Of a stretch of 50,032 bases of DNA, positions 8,677 through 17,256 are shown one piece after another. This DNA comes from Ilumatobacteraceae bacterium. GTDB lineage: Bacteria; Actinomycetota; Acidimicrobiia; Acidimicrobiales; Ilumatobacteraceae. Each line of letters starts with the position of its first letter. Position 1 is the first letter of the stretch. The translations under genes were made by a program, and so were the position numbers. A model generated the notes under the pieces. The model was not told the origin of the DNA and did no database searches. It worked only from the letters and a program-made list of their open reading frames with translations. The DNA is taken from NCBI GenBank assembly GCA_023257035.1, contig JALRDI010000147.1, forward strand, positions 1 through 50,032, given 5' to 3'.

Positions 8677-9177
8677 CTAGACAGCGGCGGCGATGCCGTC
8701 GAGGTTTCGTTCCATGTTGTCGGCGTGCTCTTTGAGTCGCCGTTCGATGATCTGGTGCTCCTTTTCAGGCATCTTTTCGATCGCCGGGCTGAGACCGCTC
8801 TTGCCCGGACCAATCGAGCAGTACTGCGTGACAAGCGTTCCACCGTCGACCTCTTCTAGCGTGAACGACCAGGTGGCTGCAGGGCCACCACCACCGGCGA
8901 CTTCCCATGCAATATGACGTGAGGGCTCGCAGGCAGTGATCGTGCATTCGCTATTCCATTTCATGTCGGCGACCGGGTGCACGTTGGTGCCTTGGAATCG
9001 GGCACCGACTGCGGGCTCGGTTGCGCCGTCGAGCCATTCGGCACCTTTGAATTCTGTGGAGAACCGTGCCGGCAGGTTGATGTCGCTGACGAGTTCCCAG
9101 ATCGCGTCAGGTGTCGCAGCGATCACTCGTGATACCGCGGTCGACGGTGCATCGGCGTAGCGGAGTTGTTCGGTCAT
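8677..9177 (-). CDS. SRPBCC (START/polyketide cyclase-like) protein
   Basis: 166 residues. The helix-grip pattern is clear: an initial strand AVSRVIAATPDAIWELVSDINLPARF, a central strand pair ending in HIAWEVAGGGGPAATWSFTLEEVDGGTLVTQ, and a long C-terminal helix (EHQIIERRLKEHADNMERNLDGI). This fold binds a hydrophobic ligand; members act as cyclases, aromatases, hydrolase-like activators or stress proteins. No catalytic residue can be assigned. GAGGAC precedes the ATG. Head-to-head with the LLM oxidoreductase at 9227, so the two may share a control region. Confidence 0.85.
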   Translation of the reverse strand: MTEQLRYADAPSTAVSRVIAATPDAIWELVSDINLPARFSTEFKGAEWLDGATEPAVGARFQGTNVHPVADMKWNSECTITACEPSRHIAWEVAGGGGPAATWSFTLEEVDGGTLVTQYCSIGPGKSGLSPAIEKMPEKEHQIIERRLKEHADNMERNLDGIAAAV

Positions 9178-9213
9178 GATGTCCTCACTTCAGGTCGGTA
9201 GCCGTGAGTGGCC

Positions 9214-9219
9214 TAACGT
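9214..9219 (+). promoter_or_regulatory. TANNNT -10 box for a probable leaderless transcript
   Basis: TAACGT ends 7 bases before the ATG at 9227; no Shine-Dalgarno is visible between them. It decides the start in favour of MRVGVSTL. Confidence 0.5.
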
Positions 9220-9226
9220 CCAGAGT

Positions 9227-10261
9227 ATGCGAGTTGGTGTGAGCACGTTGATTCAGTCACCTGACGATGTCGAGTTTGTTGTCGAGTGTGAACGTCTCGG
9301 TGTTGACACGATCTGGGTCCCTGAAGTGTGGGGCTATGACGCAATGACGCCGCTTGGTCTGCTTGCGGCAAAGACCTCGACCATTCGACTTGCGACCGGC
9401 ATCGTGCAGTTAGGCGCACGTACTCCAGCGATGTTGGCGATGCAATCGATGTCGTTGCAGATGCTCTCGGGTGGTCGTTTCGTGCTCGGGGTTGGGTCGA
9501 GTGGCCCTCGCATCATGGAAGGCTGGCATGGCGTTCCGTTTGCGAAGCCAGTGCAACTCACGCGCGAGACCATCGACATCATCAGGATGATCGCTCGAGG
9601 TGACCGCCTCGAATATGAGGGTGAACTCTTCCAACTCCCACCTGAAGGGTTTGGACGAAGCATTCGTTCGCTGGCTCCTGCGTGCGAACCGATCCCGATG
9701 TACATCGCATCGCTCGGGCCGCGAAATCTCGAACTCACTGGAGAGATCGCTGATGGGTGGCTCGGCAACGCGATGATGCCCGAGGCTTCCGAGGCATTCA
9801 TGGAGCCATTACGAGCAGGCTGTGAACGAGGTGGACGTTCGTTGAGCGACCTTGATCTTGTGATGCCTGTTACTGTCGAGTTCACCGACGATGTTGAAGA
9901 GGCATCTCGTCGACATGCCGACGGATATGCGTTCACGATTGGTGCGATGGGGGCACCCGGGAAGAACTTTTACAACCGAGCCTTCGCGGCGCAGGGCTTT
10001 GGTGATGATGTTGCAGCAGTAGCCGAACTATGGCACGCCGGAAAGCGTGACGAGGCTGCAGCGCGGGTGCCGATCGACATCGGGTTCAAGACCAATCTGC
10101 TCGGACCTGCCGAGACGATCAAAGAGCGACTTCGTCTCTATCAAAGTGTGGGCATCACGTCGATGCAAGCAAAGGTGTCGGGCCCAAATCGAATCGACAT
10201 TGTTGCCCAACTCATGGATGTCATCGGCGAACTCAATGCTGAACCGAGCGAGATGAAATGA
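9227..10261 (+). CDS. LLM-class (luciferase-like, probably F420-dependent) oxidoreductase
   Basis: 344 residues. It begins MRVGVSTLIQSPDDVEFVVECERLGVDTIWVPEVWG, the first beta-alpha unit of the bacterial-luciferase TIM barrel, followed by LAAKTSTIRLATGIVQLGARTP, the non-prolyl cis-peptide strand, and LSGGRFVLGVGSSGPRIMEGWHG, typical of the F420-dependent subgroup. IPMYIASLGPRNLELTGEIADGWLGN is the family C-terminal signature. It reduces or oxidises an unknown substrate with a deazaflavin or FMN cofactor. The longer reading frame (from 9176) has no family resemblance in its first 17 residues. The aminotransferase follows 24 bases downstream. Confidence 0.85.
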   Translation: MRVGVSTLIQSPDDVEFVVECERLGVDTIWVPEVWGYDAMTPLGLLAAKTSTIRLATGIVQLGARTPAMLAMQSMSLQMLSGGRFVLGVGSSGPRIMEGWHGVPFAKPVQLTRETIDIIRMIARGDRLEYEGELFQLPPEGFGRSIRSLAPACEPIPMYIASLGPRNLELTGEIADGWLGNAMMPEASEAFMEPLRAGCERGGRSLSDLDLVMPVTVEFTDDVEEASRRHADGYAFTIGAMGAPGKNFYNRAFAAQGFGDDVAAVAELWHAGKRDEAAARVPIDIGFKTNLLGPAETIKERLRLYQSVGITSMQAKVSGPNRIDIVAQLMDVIGELNAEPSEMK

Positions 10262-10285
10262 CGTTCACCTGACAGACTGTCGAAC

Positions 10286-11467
10286 GTGAATCACAACTTG
10301 TCGCAGGGGCGTGAAGTCGTCGCTATTCCGGGGCCGAGCATCATCCCTGACCGTGTGCTGTCGGCGATGCACCGAGCGATGCCCGACATTTATGAAGGTG
10401 ATCTCACCACGGTGATTGACGCAGTGTGGGATGCGCTGCCGGGAGTAGTGCAAACTGCCGGCCGGGTCTTCGTTCCGATTGGTAACGGTCATGCCTCGTG
10501 GGAAATGGCGCTGTCAAACACGTTGTCTCGTGGCGACCATGTACTCGTATTGAACTGCGGCCGGTTTGCCGCGATCTGGGCTGAGATGGCCGAGTTCAAC
10601 GGCCTGAACGTCGAGGTGATGGAAGCCCAAGAGGGCTTTGCCAATGAGCCAGCTGCTCTTGAAGAGCGCCTTCGTGCTGATGTGAACCACGAGATTGCTG
10701 CAGTGCTCACCGTGCACGTTGATACTGCGACCTCGGTGCGCAATGACGTGCCGGCACTTCGCAAGGCGATCGATGCTGCGGGTCACCCGGCGCTATTCAT
10801 GGTCGATTGCATTGCGTCAATGGGTTGCGAGCGATTCGAAATGGATGCCTGGGGTGTTGACGTCACGATCGCGGCGAGCCAAAAGGGAATGATGACCCCT
10901 CCAGGGTTAGGCCTCGTGTGGGCAAATGACAAAGCGCTTGCCGCCCATGAGCACGCAAACTTGCGAACCCGATATTGGGACTGGACATATCGCAGTGAAG
11001 ATGGGCCGTATTACCTGCGGTTCTGCGGTACCCCGCCGGTGTCACACCTCTTTGGATTGGGCGAGGCGCTGGCAATGATGGCCGAAGAGGGTTGGGAAGC
11101 TCGCTGGAATCGGCATCGCGTCATTGCTGATGGTGTTCGAGCCGCAATCGACGCATGGTCGACACCGGGTGGCATCGGGTTCATTGCCCAGCGTGAAGAT
11201 CAACGTTCACATTCGGTGACGTCGGTGACAACAGGTTCAGTTGACGCAATTGAGTTGCGCAGGATCTGCCGTGAGCAGATGGGCGTCACTCTCGGTCTTG
11301 GAATTGGCAACGATGAATCAGCATCGTTCCGCATCGGGCACATGGGTCATGTCAACGCCCCAACAATTCTTGGTGTGCTCGGGGCGATTGAGACAGCGCT
11401 TACCTCGATGGGGGCGCCGATGGGTGCCTCTGGGGTGCAGGCCGCTGCCGCGCAACTCGCGGAGTAA
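10286..11467 (+). CDS. Class V PLP aminotransferase (serine-glyoxylate / alanine-glyoxylate type)
   Basis: 393 residues from GTG 10286, with a CAGACT box 7 bases upstream and no Shine-Dalgarno. The PLP lysine is K200 in AASQKGMMTPPGLG, with VDCIASMG upstream supplying the pyridine-N aspartate. FVPIGNGHASWEMALSN holds the phosphate-binding turn. This is the purple-acid-type small-subunit architecture of serine-glyoxylate/alanine-glyoxylate aminotransferases (photorespiration-like glycine or serine metabolism), although substrate within the family cannot be read. It lies 24 bases behind the LLM oxidoreductase, possibly co-transcribed. Confidence 0.85.
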   Translation: MNHNLSQGREVVAIPGPSIIPDRVLSAMHRAMPDIYEGDLTTVIDAVWDALPGVVQTAGRVFVPIGNGHASWEMALSNTLSRGDHVLVLNCGRFAAIWAEMAEFNGLNVEVMEAQEGFANEPAALEERLRADVNHEIAAVLTVHVDTATSVRNDVPALRKAIDAAGHPALFMVDCIASMGCERFEMDAWGVDVTIAASQKGMMTPPGLGLVWANDKALAAHEHANLRTRYWDWTYRSEDGPYYLRFCGTPPVSHLFGLGEALAMMAEEGWEARWNRHRVIADGVRAAIDAWSTPGGIGFIAQREDQRSHSVTSVTTGSVDAIELRRICREQMGVTLGLGIGNDESASFRIGHMGHVNAPTILGVLGAIETALTSMGAPMGASGVQAAAAQLAE

Positions 11468-11531
11468 TTCAAGCCATTTGACCAGGAGCATCGCATTCGG
11501 GCTCGACGACTCGTCGAGTTCTCAACCGAGT

Positions 11532-11537
11532 TAGCGT
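11532..11537 (+). promoter_or_regulatory. TANNNT -10 box for a probable leaderless transcript
   Basis: TAGCGT ends 6 bases before the GTG at 11544; no Shine-Dalgarno lies between. Confidence 0.45.
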
Positions 11538-11543
11538 TCAACC

Positions 11544-11924
11544 GTGGGTTTCTTTCAGTGGGTGTTCGGTCGGCACGAGCCGCGTCCGCCCGATGCTGAC
11601 AAGTCAATTGAAGCGGCGTGGTTGCCGCTGTGGCAAGCCCAACTGGTGTTGCACGAACTATGGGAGCGCGACATACCGGCCGTGCAGTCAGAAGATTTCA
11701 CTTCTCATTTGAGGTTTGGTTCGCGGGAGCCGATGGCGCGCATCTTTGTGATGGAACCGAGGCTGGCCGATGCACTTGATGTCATTACGTCGGTCATCGG
11801 GGAAGAACCAGCAACCTTGCATGGCCATGATTGGCCGGGGTGGATTCGTCACCAGGATCAATCGTCATTATCTGAAGAGTCTGAATATGACGCCGAGGCC
11901 TCAACAGAAGGAGAACAGCAATGA
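11544..11924 (+). CDS. Small soluble protein, DUF2007-like (putative signal-transducing)
   Basis: 126 residues from GTG 11544. The core LQAQ-type helix (WQAQLVLHELWERDIPAVQSED) followed by a strand (ARIFVMEPRLADALDVI) resembles the DUF2007 'putative prokaryotic signal transducing protein' ferredoxin-like unit, where a helix contacts a short strand before 'hydrophobic-V-x-x-x-D-x-x-x-A'. The tail after residue 100 is acidic and disordered. No catalytic motif. Its stop overlaps the start of the DoxX-like gene (ATGA, 11921-11924), so the two are translationally coupled. Confidence 0.6.
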   Translation: MGFFQWVFGRHEPRPPDADKSIEAAWLPLWQAQLVLHELWERDIPAVQSEDFTSHLRFGSREPMARIFVMEPRLADALDVITSVIGEEPATLHGHDWPGWIRHQDQSSLSEESEYDAEASTEGEQQ

Positions 11925-12313
11925 GTTCCCCTCGACCGCGATTAGCAATCGGTCTCGGTGCTGGCATCGGTGCTGCCGGCGTGATGCACTTTGTTCGACC
12001 GGAGTTCTTCGATGCGATTGTGCCGCCGTGGTTGCCGCCGTCTCAACGATTCTGGACGTTGCTCAGCGGTGTTGCCGAGTTTGTGGTTGGCGTCATGTTG
12101 TTCGTGCCGCGCTGGCGACGCACGGGTGCGATGGCTCTTCTCGTGTTACTCATTGCGGTCTACCCAGCAAATCTCTACATGACCTGGGACTGGCGTGATC
12201 GCTCGGCGGGGGAGCGAGTCGTGTCGTGGGCGCGCCTGCCACTTCAGTTTGTGTTGTTTGCACTAGCGCGAATGGCAAGTGGCCCGTGGCGATCTCGTCC
12301 AACCTCGAGCTGA
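11921..12313 (+). CDS. DoxX-like small membrane protein
   Basis: 130 residues with four hydrophobic segments (about 8-27, 41-62, 68-86, 100-118). GVMHFVRPEFFDAIVPPWLP and the following FWTLLSGVAEFVVGVMLF carry the DoxX/DoxD-like pattern, and YPANLYMTWDW is a family hallmark of the short DoxX-like group. Members are quinone-linked or stress-linked inner-membrane proteins without a firm reaction. It is preceded by AAGGAGAACAGCA (Shine-Dalgarno) and overlaps the previous gene by 4 bases. Confidence 0.8.
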   Translation: MSSPRPRLAIGLGAGIGAAGVMHFVRPEFFDAIVPPWLPPSQRFWTLLSGVAEFVVGVMLFVPRWRRTGAMALLVLLIAVYPANLYMTWDWRDRSAGERVVSWARLPLQFVLFALARMASGPWRSRPTSS

Positions 12314-12328
12314 CGGAGAGCAGGCCGC

Positions 12329-13114
12329 CTAGAGCGACAACAAAAATTCTCTGATCGCTGTGTTGACTTGATCGGGGTGAGTCATGTTCGGTGCGTGGGC
12401 GGCGCCCGGCACTTCGACGACGCCTCGGCTGTCTTGCACACCATTTGCCAGTAGGTAGCCGCGGTCGAGAGCGATCGCTGCGTCGTCTTTTCCGTGCACG
12501 ACAAGGGTTGGGCACGAGATCTCGCCGAGGCGGTCGACGAGATCTTCACGTCCGAGCAACGTTGCGCCCGCCAACGCCACTTGTTCCCGGTCGAGTTTCT
12601 CCCAGATTGGTTTCCAGTCGGCCTCGAGCCGTTCGTCGCCGAGAATCATCTTCGCAACGATGTCGAACACGAGTGACCGTTTCTCGCCGTCGCCGTTCGC
12701 AAAGACGTGCACCATTTTCTTGTTGCCTTCGATGGTGTCGGGGTCATCGAGGTCGGCTGCAGAGTCGATGAAGATCAAGCCTGCTACCCGCTCGGGGGCG
12801 GTGAGAGCGGCCCGCATCGAAAGGAAACCGCCCTGTGACATTCCAGCAAGAACTGCACGTTCGATACCGAGATGGTCGAGCAGGCCGAGGGCGTCGTTTG
12901 CAGAATCCCAGTAGGTGAATGGTCCGGTTGCGCGGGTTCCACCAAAGCCACGCTCGTCCCATGCGATACAGCGATAGTCGGGAGCGAGCGCCTCAAGTTG
13001 GGCGTCAAACATGGTGTGGTTCATCATGAACCCATGGCTGAAGAGCACGGCGGGGCCGTCACCGCCGGTGTCGCGGTAGTTGATCTCAATGCCATTGATC
13101 GATGCTGTTGCCAT
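12329..13114 (-). CDS. Alpha/beta hydrolase
   Basis: 261 residues. VLFSHGFMMNH forms the oxyanion-hole strand, S93 in GMSQGGF is the nucleophile elbow, the Asp of LVVHGKDDAAI is the acid, and H240 in GAAHAPNM is the base. Length and the short cap fit 3-oxoadipate-enol-lactonase / haloperoxidase / esterase-type hydrolases; substrate unknown. A TACGTT box ends 6 bases before the ATG and no Shine-Dalgarno is seen, so a leaderless mRNA is likely. It converges with the DoxX-like gene with only 15 bases between stops. Confidence 0.85.
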   Translation of the reverse strand: MATASINGIEINYRDTGGDGPAVLFSHGFMMNHTMFDAQLEALAPDYRCIAWDERGFGGTRATGPFTYWDSANDALGLLDHLGIERAVLAGMSQGGFLSMRAALTAPERVAGLIFIDSAADLDDPDTIEGNKKMVHVFANGDGEKRSLVFDIVAKMILGDERLEADWKPIWEKLDREQVALAGATLLGREDLVDRLGEISCPTLVVHGKDDAAIALDRGYLLANGVQDSRGVVEVPGAAHAPNMTHPDQVNTAIREFLLSL

Positions 13115-13120
13115 GAACCG

Positions 13121-13126
13121 AACGTA
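13121..13126 (-). promoter_or_regulatory. TANNNT -10 box for a probable leaderless transcript
   Basis: TACGTT on the reverse strand, 6 bases from the ATG at 13114. Divergent from the box at 13161. Confidence 0.45.
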
Positions 13127-13160
13127 GTTTCTGACGACCTGCCGGCCGATAGCCGGGAAC

Positions 13161-13166
13161 TACCGT
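13161..13166 (+). promoter_or_regulatory. TANNNT -10 box for a probable leaderless transcript
   Basis: TACCGT ends 7 bases before the ATG at 13174. It argues for ATG 13174 over the in-frame GTG at 13165, which overlaps the box. Confidence 0.45.
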
Positions 13167-13173
13167 GGTCGTA

Positions 13174-13866
13174 ATGCCAATTGCGCAAGGAACACTCATT
13201 GCTGTGTCAAGCGGCCGAAAGGGCCTCATCTCACATGGTTCGAGAACGATCGAGACCGCGTTTGTGAAAACGCCAATCGATGGGCCTGTCAAGATCTCAC
13301 CGCTCGGTATCGAAGGTGACGAGCATGTGTATGAGCATCACGGCGGGCCTGACATGGCGCTGTTGCTGTATCCGTCAGAGCACTACTCGTATTGGCGTGA
13401 GCTCGGTCTTCAACTTCCTGCTGTCGCCGCGATGGCTGAGAATCTCACGACCGAGGGAGTGAAAGAAACCGATGTAGCGATCGGCGATTTCATCGCGATC
13501 GGGTCTGCGGTGCTTCAGGTCGCACAACCGCGAAGCCCTTGTTACAAGTTGGCGGCACGTTTCGCTCGAAAATCTTTGCCCGTCGAGATGCAGACGACGG
13601 GATACACCGGATATCTCGTGCGGGTGATCGAGCCGGGGGTATGTGAAGCGGGCGATGCTCTGACACTTGAGGCCGGTACTGCTGCCGATCGAATCTCGAT
13701 TGCTGACGCCGGTCGGATCCTCAACGTCGATCGGCACGATGTCGAAGGTGCACAGCGATTGTTGTCAGTTGCTGAACTAGGAGAAACTGTCCGAAACACG
13801 TTGACAGCGCGTGTCGCCGCTGGCGGGCAACGCGGTGAAGACGTTGACCGCCTCTACCTCGACTAG
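13174..13866 (+). CDS. MOSC domain protein (YiiM-like)
   Basis: 230 residues. The MOSC core is recognisable: an early VSSGRKG, then IEGDEHVYEHHGGPDMALLLYP (the YiiM-type 'GD-x-x-x-x-x-HGG-x-x-A-x-x-x-YP' block), NLTTEGV and the conserved cysteine of AQPRSPCYKLAARF. The C-terminal 60 residues match the helical 3-alpha domain that follows MOSC in YiiM. Members move molybdenum cofactor or reduce N-hydroxylated compounds; E. coli YiiM detoxifies 6-hydroxylaminopurine. Head-to-head with the alpha/beta hydrolase. Confidence 0.85.
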   Translation: MPIAQGTLIAVSSGRKGLISHGSRTIETAFVKTPIDGPVKISPLGIEGDEHVYEHHGGPDMALLLYPSEHYSYWRELGLQLPAVAAMAENLTTEGVKETDVAIGDFIAIGSAVLQVAQPRSPCYKLAARFARKSLPVEMQTTGYTGYLVRVIEPGVCEAGDALTLEAGTAADRISIADAGRILNVDRHDVEGAQRLLSVAELGETVRNTLTARVAAGGQRGEDVDRLYLD

Positions 13867-13883
13867 TTCTCAGTGGTTGCCGG

Positions 13884-14066
13884 CTAGTCGCAGCACGAGT
13901 CGCGCCACCCACAGCCACGGCATTTGAAGTGGGCATGCTCTGGGTGGAGTTCTGAACCGCACAGCGGGCACTCAGGGAAGGTCCCAAATTTGGTTCGGCA
14001 TTCCGTTACCGCACTCTCGCTCTGCTGCTGAGAAGGGGACCCTAGTGTGCGGGTTTCGCTTGCCAT
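13884..14066 (-). CDS. Tiny zinc-ribbon protein
   Basis: 60 residues from ATG 14066 (in-frame starts exist two codons earlier). The C-terminal half has six cysteines and two histidines arranged as CPLCGSELHPEHAHFKC followed by RGCGWRDSCCD: a rubredoxin-like or zinc-ribbon knuckle pair. The N-terminal half is polar. A CAGCCT box ends 6 bases before the ATG. It is on the same strand between MOSC and lacZ but independent of both. Function unknown. Confidence 0.6.
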   Translation of the reverse strand: MASETRTLGSPSQQQSESAVTECRTKFGTFPECPLCGSELHPEHAHFKCRGCGWRDSCCD

Positions 14067-14137
14067 CAACACAGGCTGGCACGGCAGACCGTTGCGATAT
14101 GGGATTTCTTCCGAATTCGGGTGTTAGCCGTCGTCTG

Positions 14138-17100
14138 TTACCTGCGTGATTGTCGTTTCGTCGTGTCGGAGTACCCAGAGAGTGACCATTTCCATTGGTA
14201 CGTGCCTCCAGCGATGAGGTAGTTAGGAAGGACATCGGGCCCGCATGCGCCGGTTCCTACTCCGCGCATCGCGACATCAACATGAATTTCGTTCGTTGCT
14301 GTTCGTTGAAGGTCGGCGAGTGTCGTAGCGGAAGCGAGGTCGTAGTCGTGGTGTGGGCGAGCTGTCATGATGAGCGGCTCAACTGCCTCAACGCGAATTC
14401 CTTGACCTTGGGCGGTGGCGATCTGCATCCATCGGCACCCAAGGTGGGCGCCGTGTTCTTGAGGGACAACGTACGGGTGGAACTGATCATCAACTGTCGA
14501 TTGCCACAGGCCGAGTGTTGAACCAGAGCACCTGTCGGGGTATGTCTCGGTTGGTCCAAGTCCGAGCCATGAAAGTTCGCAGAGTTGTTCTGGAACTTCA
14601 CATCGGACCCCAATGCGCGGGAGGTCACTCCACTGCCGAGGAATTCGTATCTCTTCGTCGAAGAATGCAATCCCGTTGACTACTGAGATGTGGGTTGTGT
14701 GAACGGCATGGTGCGTTGCGCCGTGAAGGGCACGTGAGATACGGAGAGCAAGTTCTCCGTGTGCTGCTCGCCGGCTGACCGCAATGAGTTCAGATTCAAG
14801 ACGATCGAGCCCCCATTGCTCCCATCGGTGTTGGGCTCCACCTCCCCCATGAACTCCTGCGAGAAGAGCCTGACCGAACCCGTCGTTGTCTGTTGGGGCT
14901 CTCCAAAGTGACGCCCGAAGATTTGTGATGAGAGGTTGGCCACCACCGAAAATGACTGAGATATCTCCCCGGTCATCGGTCTCAATGTCGAGGGCAACGA
15001 GGCTCGATGTTTGGGGGCGATAGTTGCCCCCGATGGCGAACTGGTCCCAGGCAATGAGGTGAGATTTTGGCGCCCAGGGTGTTGCGCGGCGAAGTCGGAA
15101 CTCGACACAAAGATGAAGTTCACCGTTCGAAGCAGGACGTGAAGATGCAAGATCAATCGTGATCGATGTACCTGGAGCGATGTCGATCGATTCGTGTCCC
15201 TGTCGAATAGTTATGCCGTCGTCGGTGAATTTCCAGTTCACCGAGAGGTCTGCCGTCGAGGTGAAGAATCGGCGGTTCGTGATTCTCAACTTGCAGTTAC
15301 CAAGATGCTCAGCAGTTACTGGTCGAGCACCCCAGGCAACCTCTCGAAGTGCTGGGTGTGGTGTGAGGTCGGGCGCAGTAAGCCCATTAATGCAAAAGTT
15401 CGCATCGTGTGGTGTGTCACCGAAATGGCCTCCGTATGCCCAAAATGAGTGCCCATTCTCATCGTGTTCGAGCAGGCCTTGATCACGCCAATCCCAGATA
15501 AACCCGCCGGCGATCGCATCGTGCCTCCAGAACGCGGCCAGATACTGATCAAGAGAACCATTCGAGTTGCCCATCGCGTGTGAGTACTCGCAGATGAGCA
15601 ATGGCCGGTCATCTAGTTGTGTGGATTCCGCCCATTTCGCCCAGTCGATGAGCGTGGAGACCGGCGAGTACATCGCTGAGACGACGTGCTGGGAACGCAG
15701 AACTGATGGTGATGGCGATTGTTTCCACCGTTCAGCGCCAGCGGTGGTCCGCCAGCGTTCGGCTCCTTCGTGGTGAATAAATCGAGTGGGATCTGTGTGG
15801 GTGATCCAGGCGGCTACTGCAGAGTGAACTGGTGCGTGTCCTGACTCATTACCGAGCGACCAACCGATCACGCATGGGTGGTTTCGGTCTCGTGTCACCA
15901 TTCGAGTGATTCGGGTCATGATCGCTGCGCTGTAACGAGGATTGTGTGCGAGCGTCGTTTCACGGGCGTGACATTCGACGTTGGCCTCATCGATGACGTA
16001 GAGGCCAAGTTCATCACACAGGTCAAGCAGTCGATGATCGTTTGGATAGTGAGCCGTTCGGATTGCGTTGATGTTGTGCTGTTTCATGAGCACCAGTTCT
16101 TCTCGCATCTCGTCAACGGTCATCGTTTTCCCATTGATGGGGTGGTGGTCGTGTCGATTGACTCCGAAAACTTTGATGGCCGCGCCGTTGACTTTGATTC
16201 GACGGTGCTTCACTTCGATACGTCGGAACCCGGTTACGACGGCGTGCACTTCAACTCTTGTGTCATTGGCACCGATGAGTTCTGCAATGACGCGGTATCG
16301 AGTTGGAGATTCTGCAGACCATGGCTTTGCCGAACGAACCTCGATTCGTTGTGATGCTGATGCGCCACAACGTGTGGTGGAAGCCGCTCCAACTCGATCG
16401 AATGTTGAGGTACGCGTTCTTGAGACTTTCTTTCCGTTCTCGGTCTCGAGCCAGGTGTTGACGCGCAGTGATTCGCTGTAAGTGTTCAGTCCTATCGAGA
16501 TGTCGCAGGTGCCGATCTGTGTCTGATAGTCGTAGTCAGCGTTCACGATGAATTCGTCGATCCGGACGGTTGGCCGAGCTTCGATGTGCACCGAACGGTG
16601 GAGGCCGGCGTGCCACCAGTGATCTTGGTCTTCGATCCAGGTGGCGTCACTCCACCTGATGACCATCACGGCGAGGAGGTTGTCTCCGGCGGTGATGAAT
16701 GGGGTGATGTCGAACTCGGAAGGAAGGCGAGAGTCTTTGCCCATGCCGACGAATTCGCCGTTGCACCACACAGCGGCGACGCTTTCTGCTCCTCCGAGGT
16801 GAAGAATGACGTCGCGAGATCGCCAACCGCGCGGAACCTTGAATTTCGTCCGATACAGGCCGGTCGGGTTCTTTGTCGGCGTGAATGGTGGTTCCTCGTC
16901 ATTCCACGGCATCACGGTGTTCGTGTAGTGCGGGAGGTCAGGAAATCCTTGGCGTGTCCACGAACCAGGGACATTGATGGTCGACCACCGGTGGTCGCTC
17001 GTATTTGGGTGGTGCCATCGTCGAGGAGCAGCGGCGGGGGAGTCGATGAGTGTGAACTTCCAGGTGCCGTCGAGTGATTTGCGATTGTTCGATGTGCCAC

Positions 17101-17200
17101 TGCGGGCATCCTCGGGCGACGAGTAACTTGCCAATGGTTGGCGAGCAGGCAGTCGATTGATTTCGACGAGTTCGGGCTGCAGAACAGCGTTGACATCCAT
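14138..17200 (-). CDS. lacZ: Beta-galactosidase, glycoside hydrolase family 2 (LacZ type)
   Basis: 1020 residues, almost the length of E. coli LacZ (1023). The domains come in the usual order: jelly-roll sugar-binding (RKSLDGTWKFTL, VPGSWTRQGFPDLPHYTN), immunoglobulin-like, TIM barrel with GVNRHDHHP and then the acid/base E452 in SLGNESGH and the nucleophile E538 in ICEYSHAMGNS, and the small-chain domain. These align with E461 and E537 of the E. coli enzyme. There is no signal peptide, so it hydrolyses beta-galactosides in the cytoplasm, releasing galactose. It stands 56 bases behind the flavin monooxygenase gene. No copy of the island operator is seen before it, and no transporter adjoins it. 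Confidence 0.93.
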   Translation of the reverse strand: MDVNAVLQPELVEINRLPARQPLASYSSPEDARSGTSNNRKSLDGTWKFTLIDSPAAAPRRWHHPNTSDHRWSTINVPGSWTRQGFPDLPHYTNTVMPWNDEEPPFTPTKNPTGLYRTKFKVPRGWRSRDVILHLGGAESVAAVWCNGEFVGMGKDSRLPSEFDITPFITAGDNLLAVMVIRWSDATWIEDQDHWWHAGLHRSVHIEARPTVRIDEFIVNADYDYQTQIGTCDISIGLNTYSESLRVNTWLETENGKKVSRTRTSTFDRVGAASTTRCGASASQRIEVRSAKPWSAESPTRYRVIAELIGANDTRVEVHAVVTGFRRIEVKHRRIKVNGAAIKVFGVNRHDHHPINGKTMTVDEMREELVLMKQHNINAIRTAHYPNDHRLLDLCDELGLYVIDEANVECHARETTLAHNPRYSAAIMTRITRMVTRDRNHPCVIGWSLGNESGHAPVHSAVAAWITHTDPTRFIHHEGAERWRTTAGAERWKQSPSPSVLRSQHVVSAMYSPVSTLIDWAKWAESTQLDDRPLLICEYSHAMGNSNGSLDQYLAAFWRHDAIAGGFIWDWRDQGLLEHDENGHSFWAYGGHFGDTPHDANFCINGLTAPDLTPHPALREVAWGARPVTAEHLGNCKLRITNRRFFTSTADLSVNWKFTDDGITIRQGHESIDIAPGTSITIDLASSRPASNGELHLCVEFRLRRATPWAPKSHLIAWDQFAIGGNYRPQTSSLVALDIETDDRGDISVIFGGGQPLITNLRASLWRAPTDNDGFGQALLAGVHGGGGAQHRWEQWGLDRLESELIAVSRRAAHGELALRISRALHGATHHAVHTTHISVVNGIAFFDEEIRIPRQWSDLPRIGVRCEVPEQLCELSWLGLGPTETYPDRCSGSTLGLWQSTVDDQFHPYVVPQEHGAHLGCRWMQIATAQGQGIRVEAVEPLIMTARPHHDYDLASATTLADLQRTATNEIHVDVAMRGVGTGACGPDVLPNYLIAGGTYQWKWSLSGYSDTTKRQSRR

Positions 17201-17256
17201 AGGGTCGTTTGATCGCCGATATTCGCAGGTTCAGAAAGAGCGATTCGAGACGGCGA

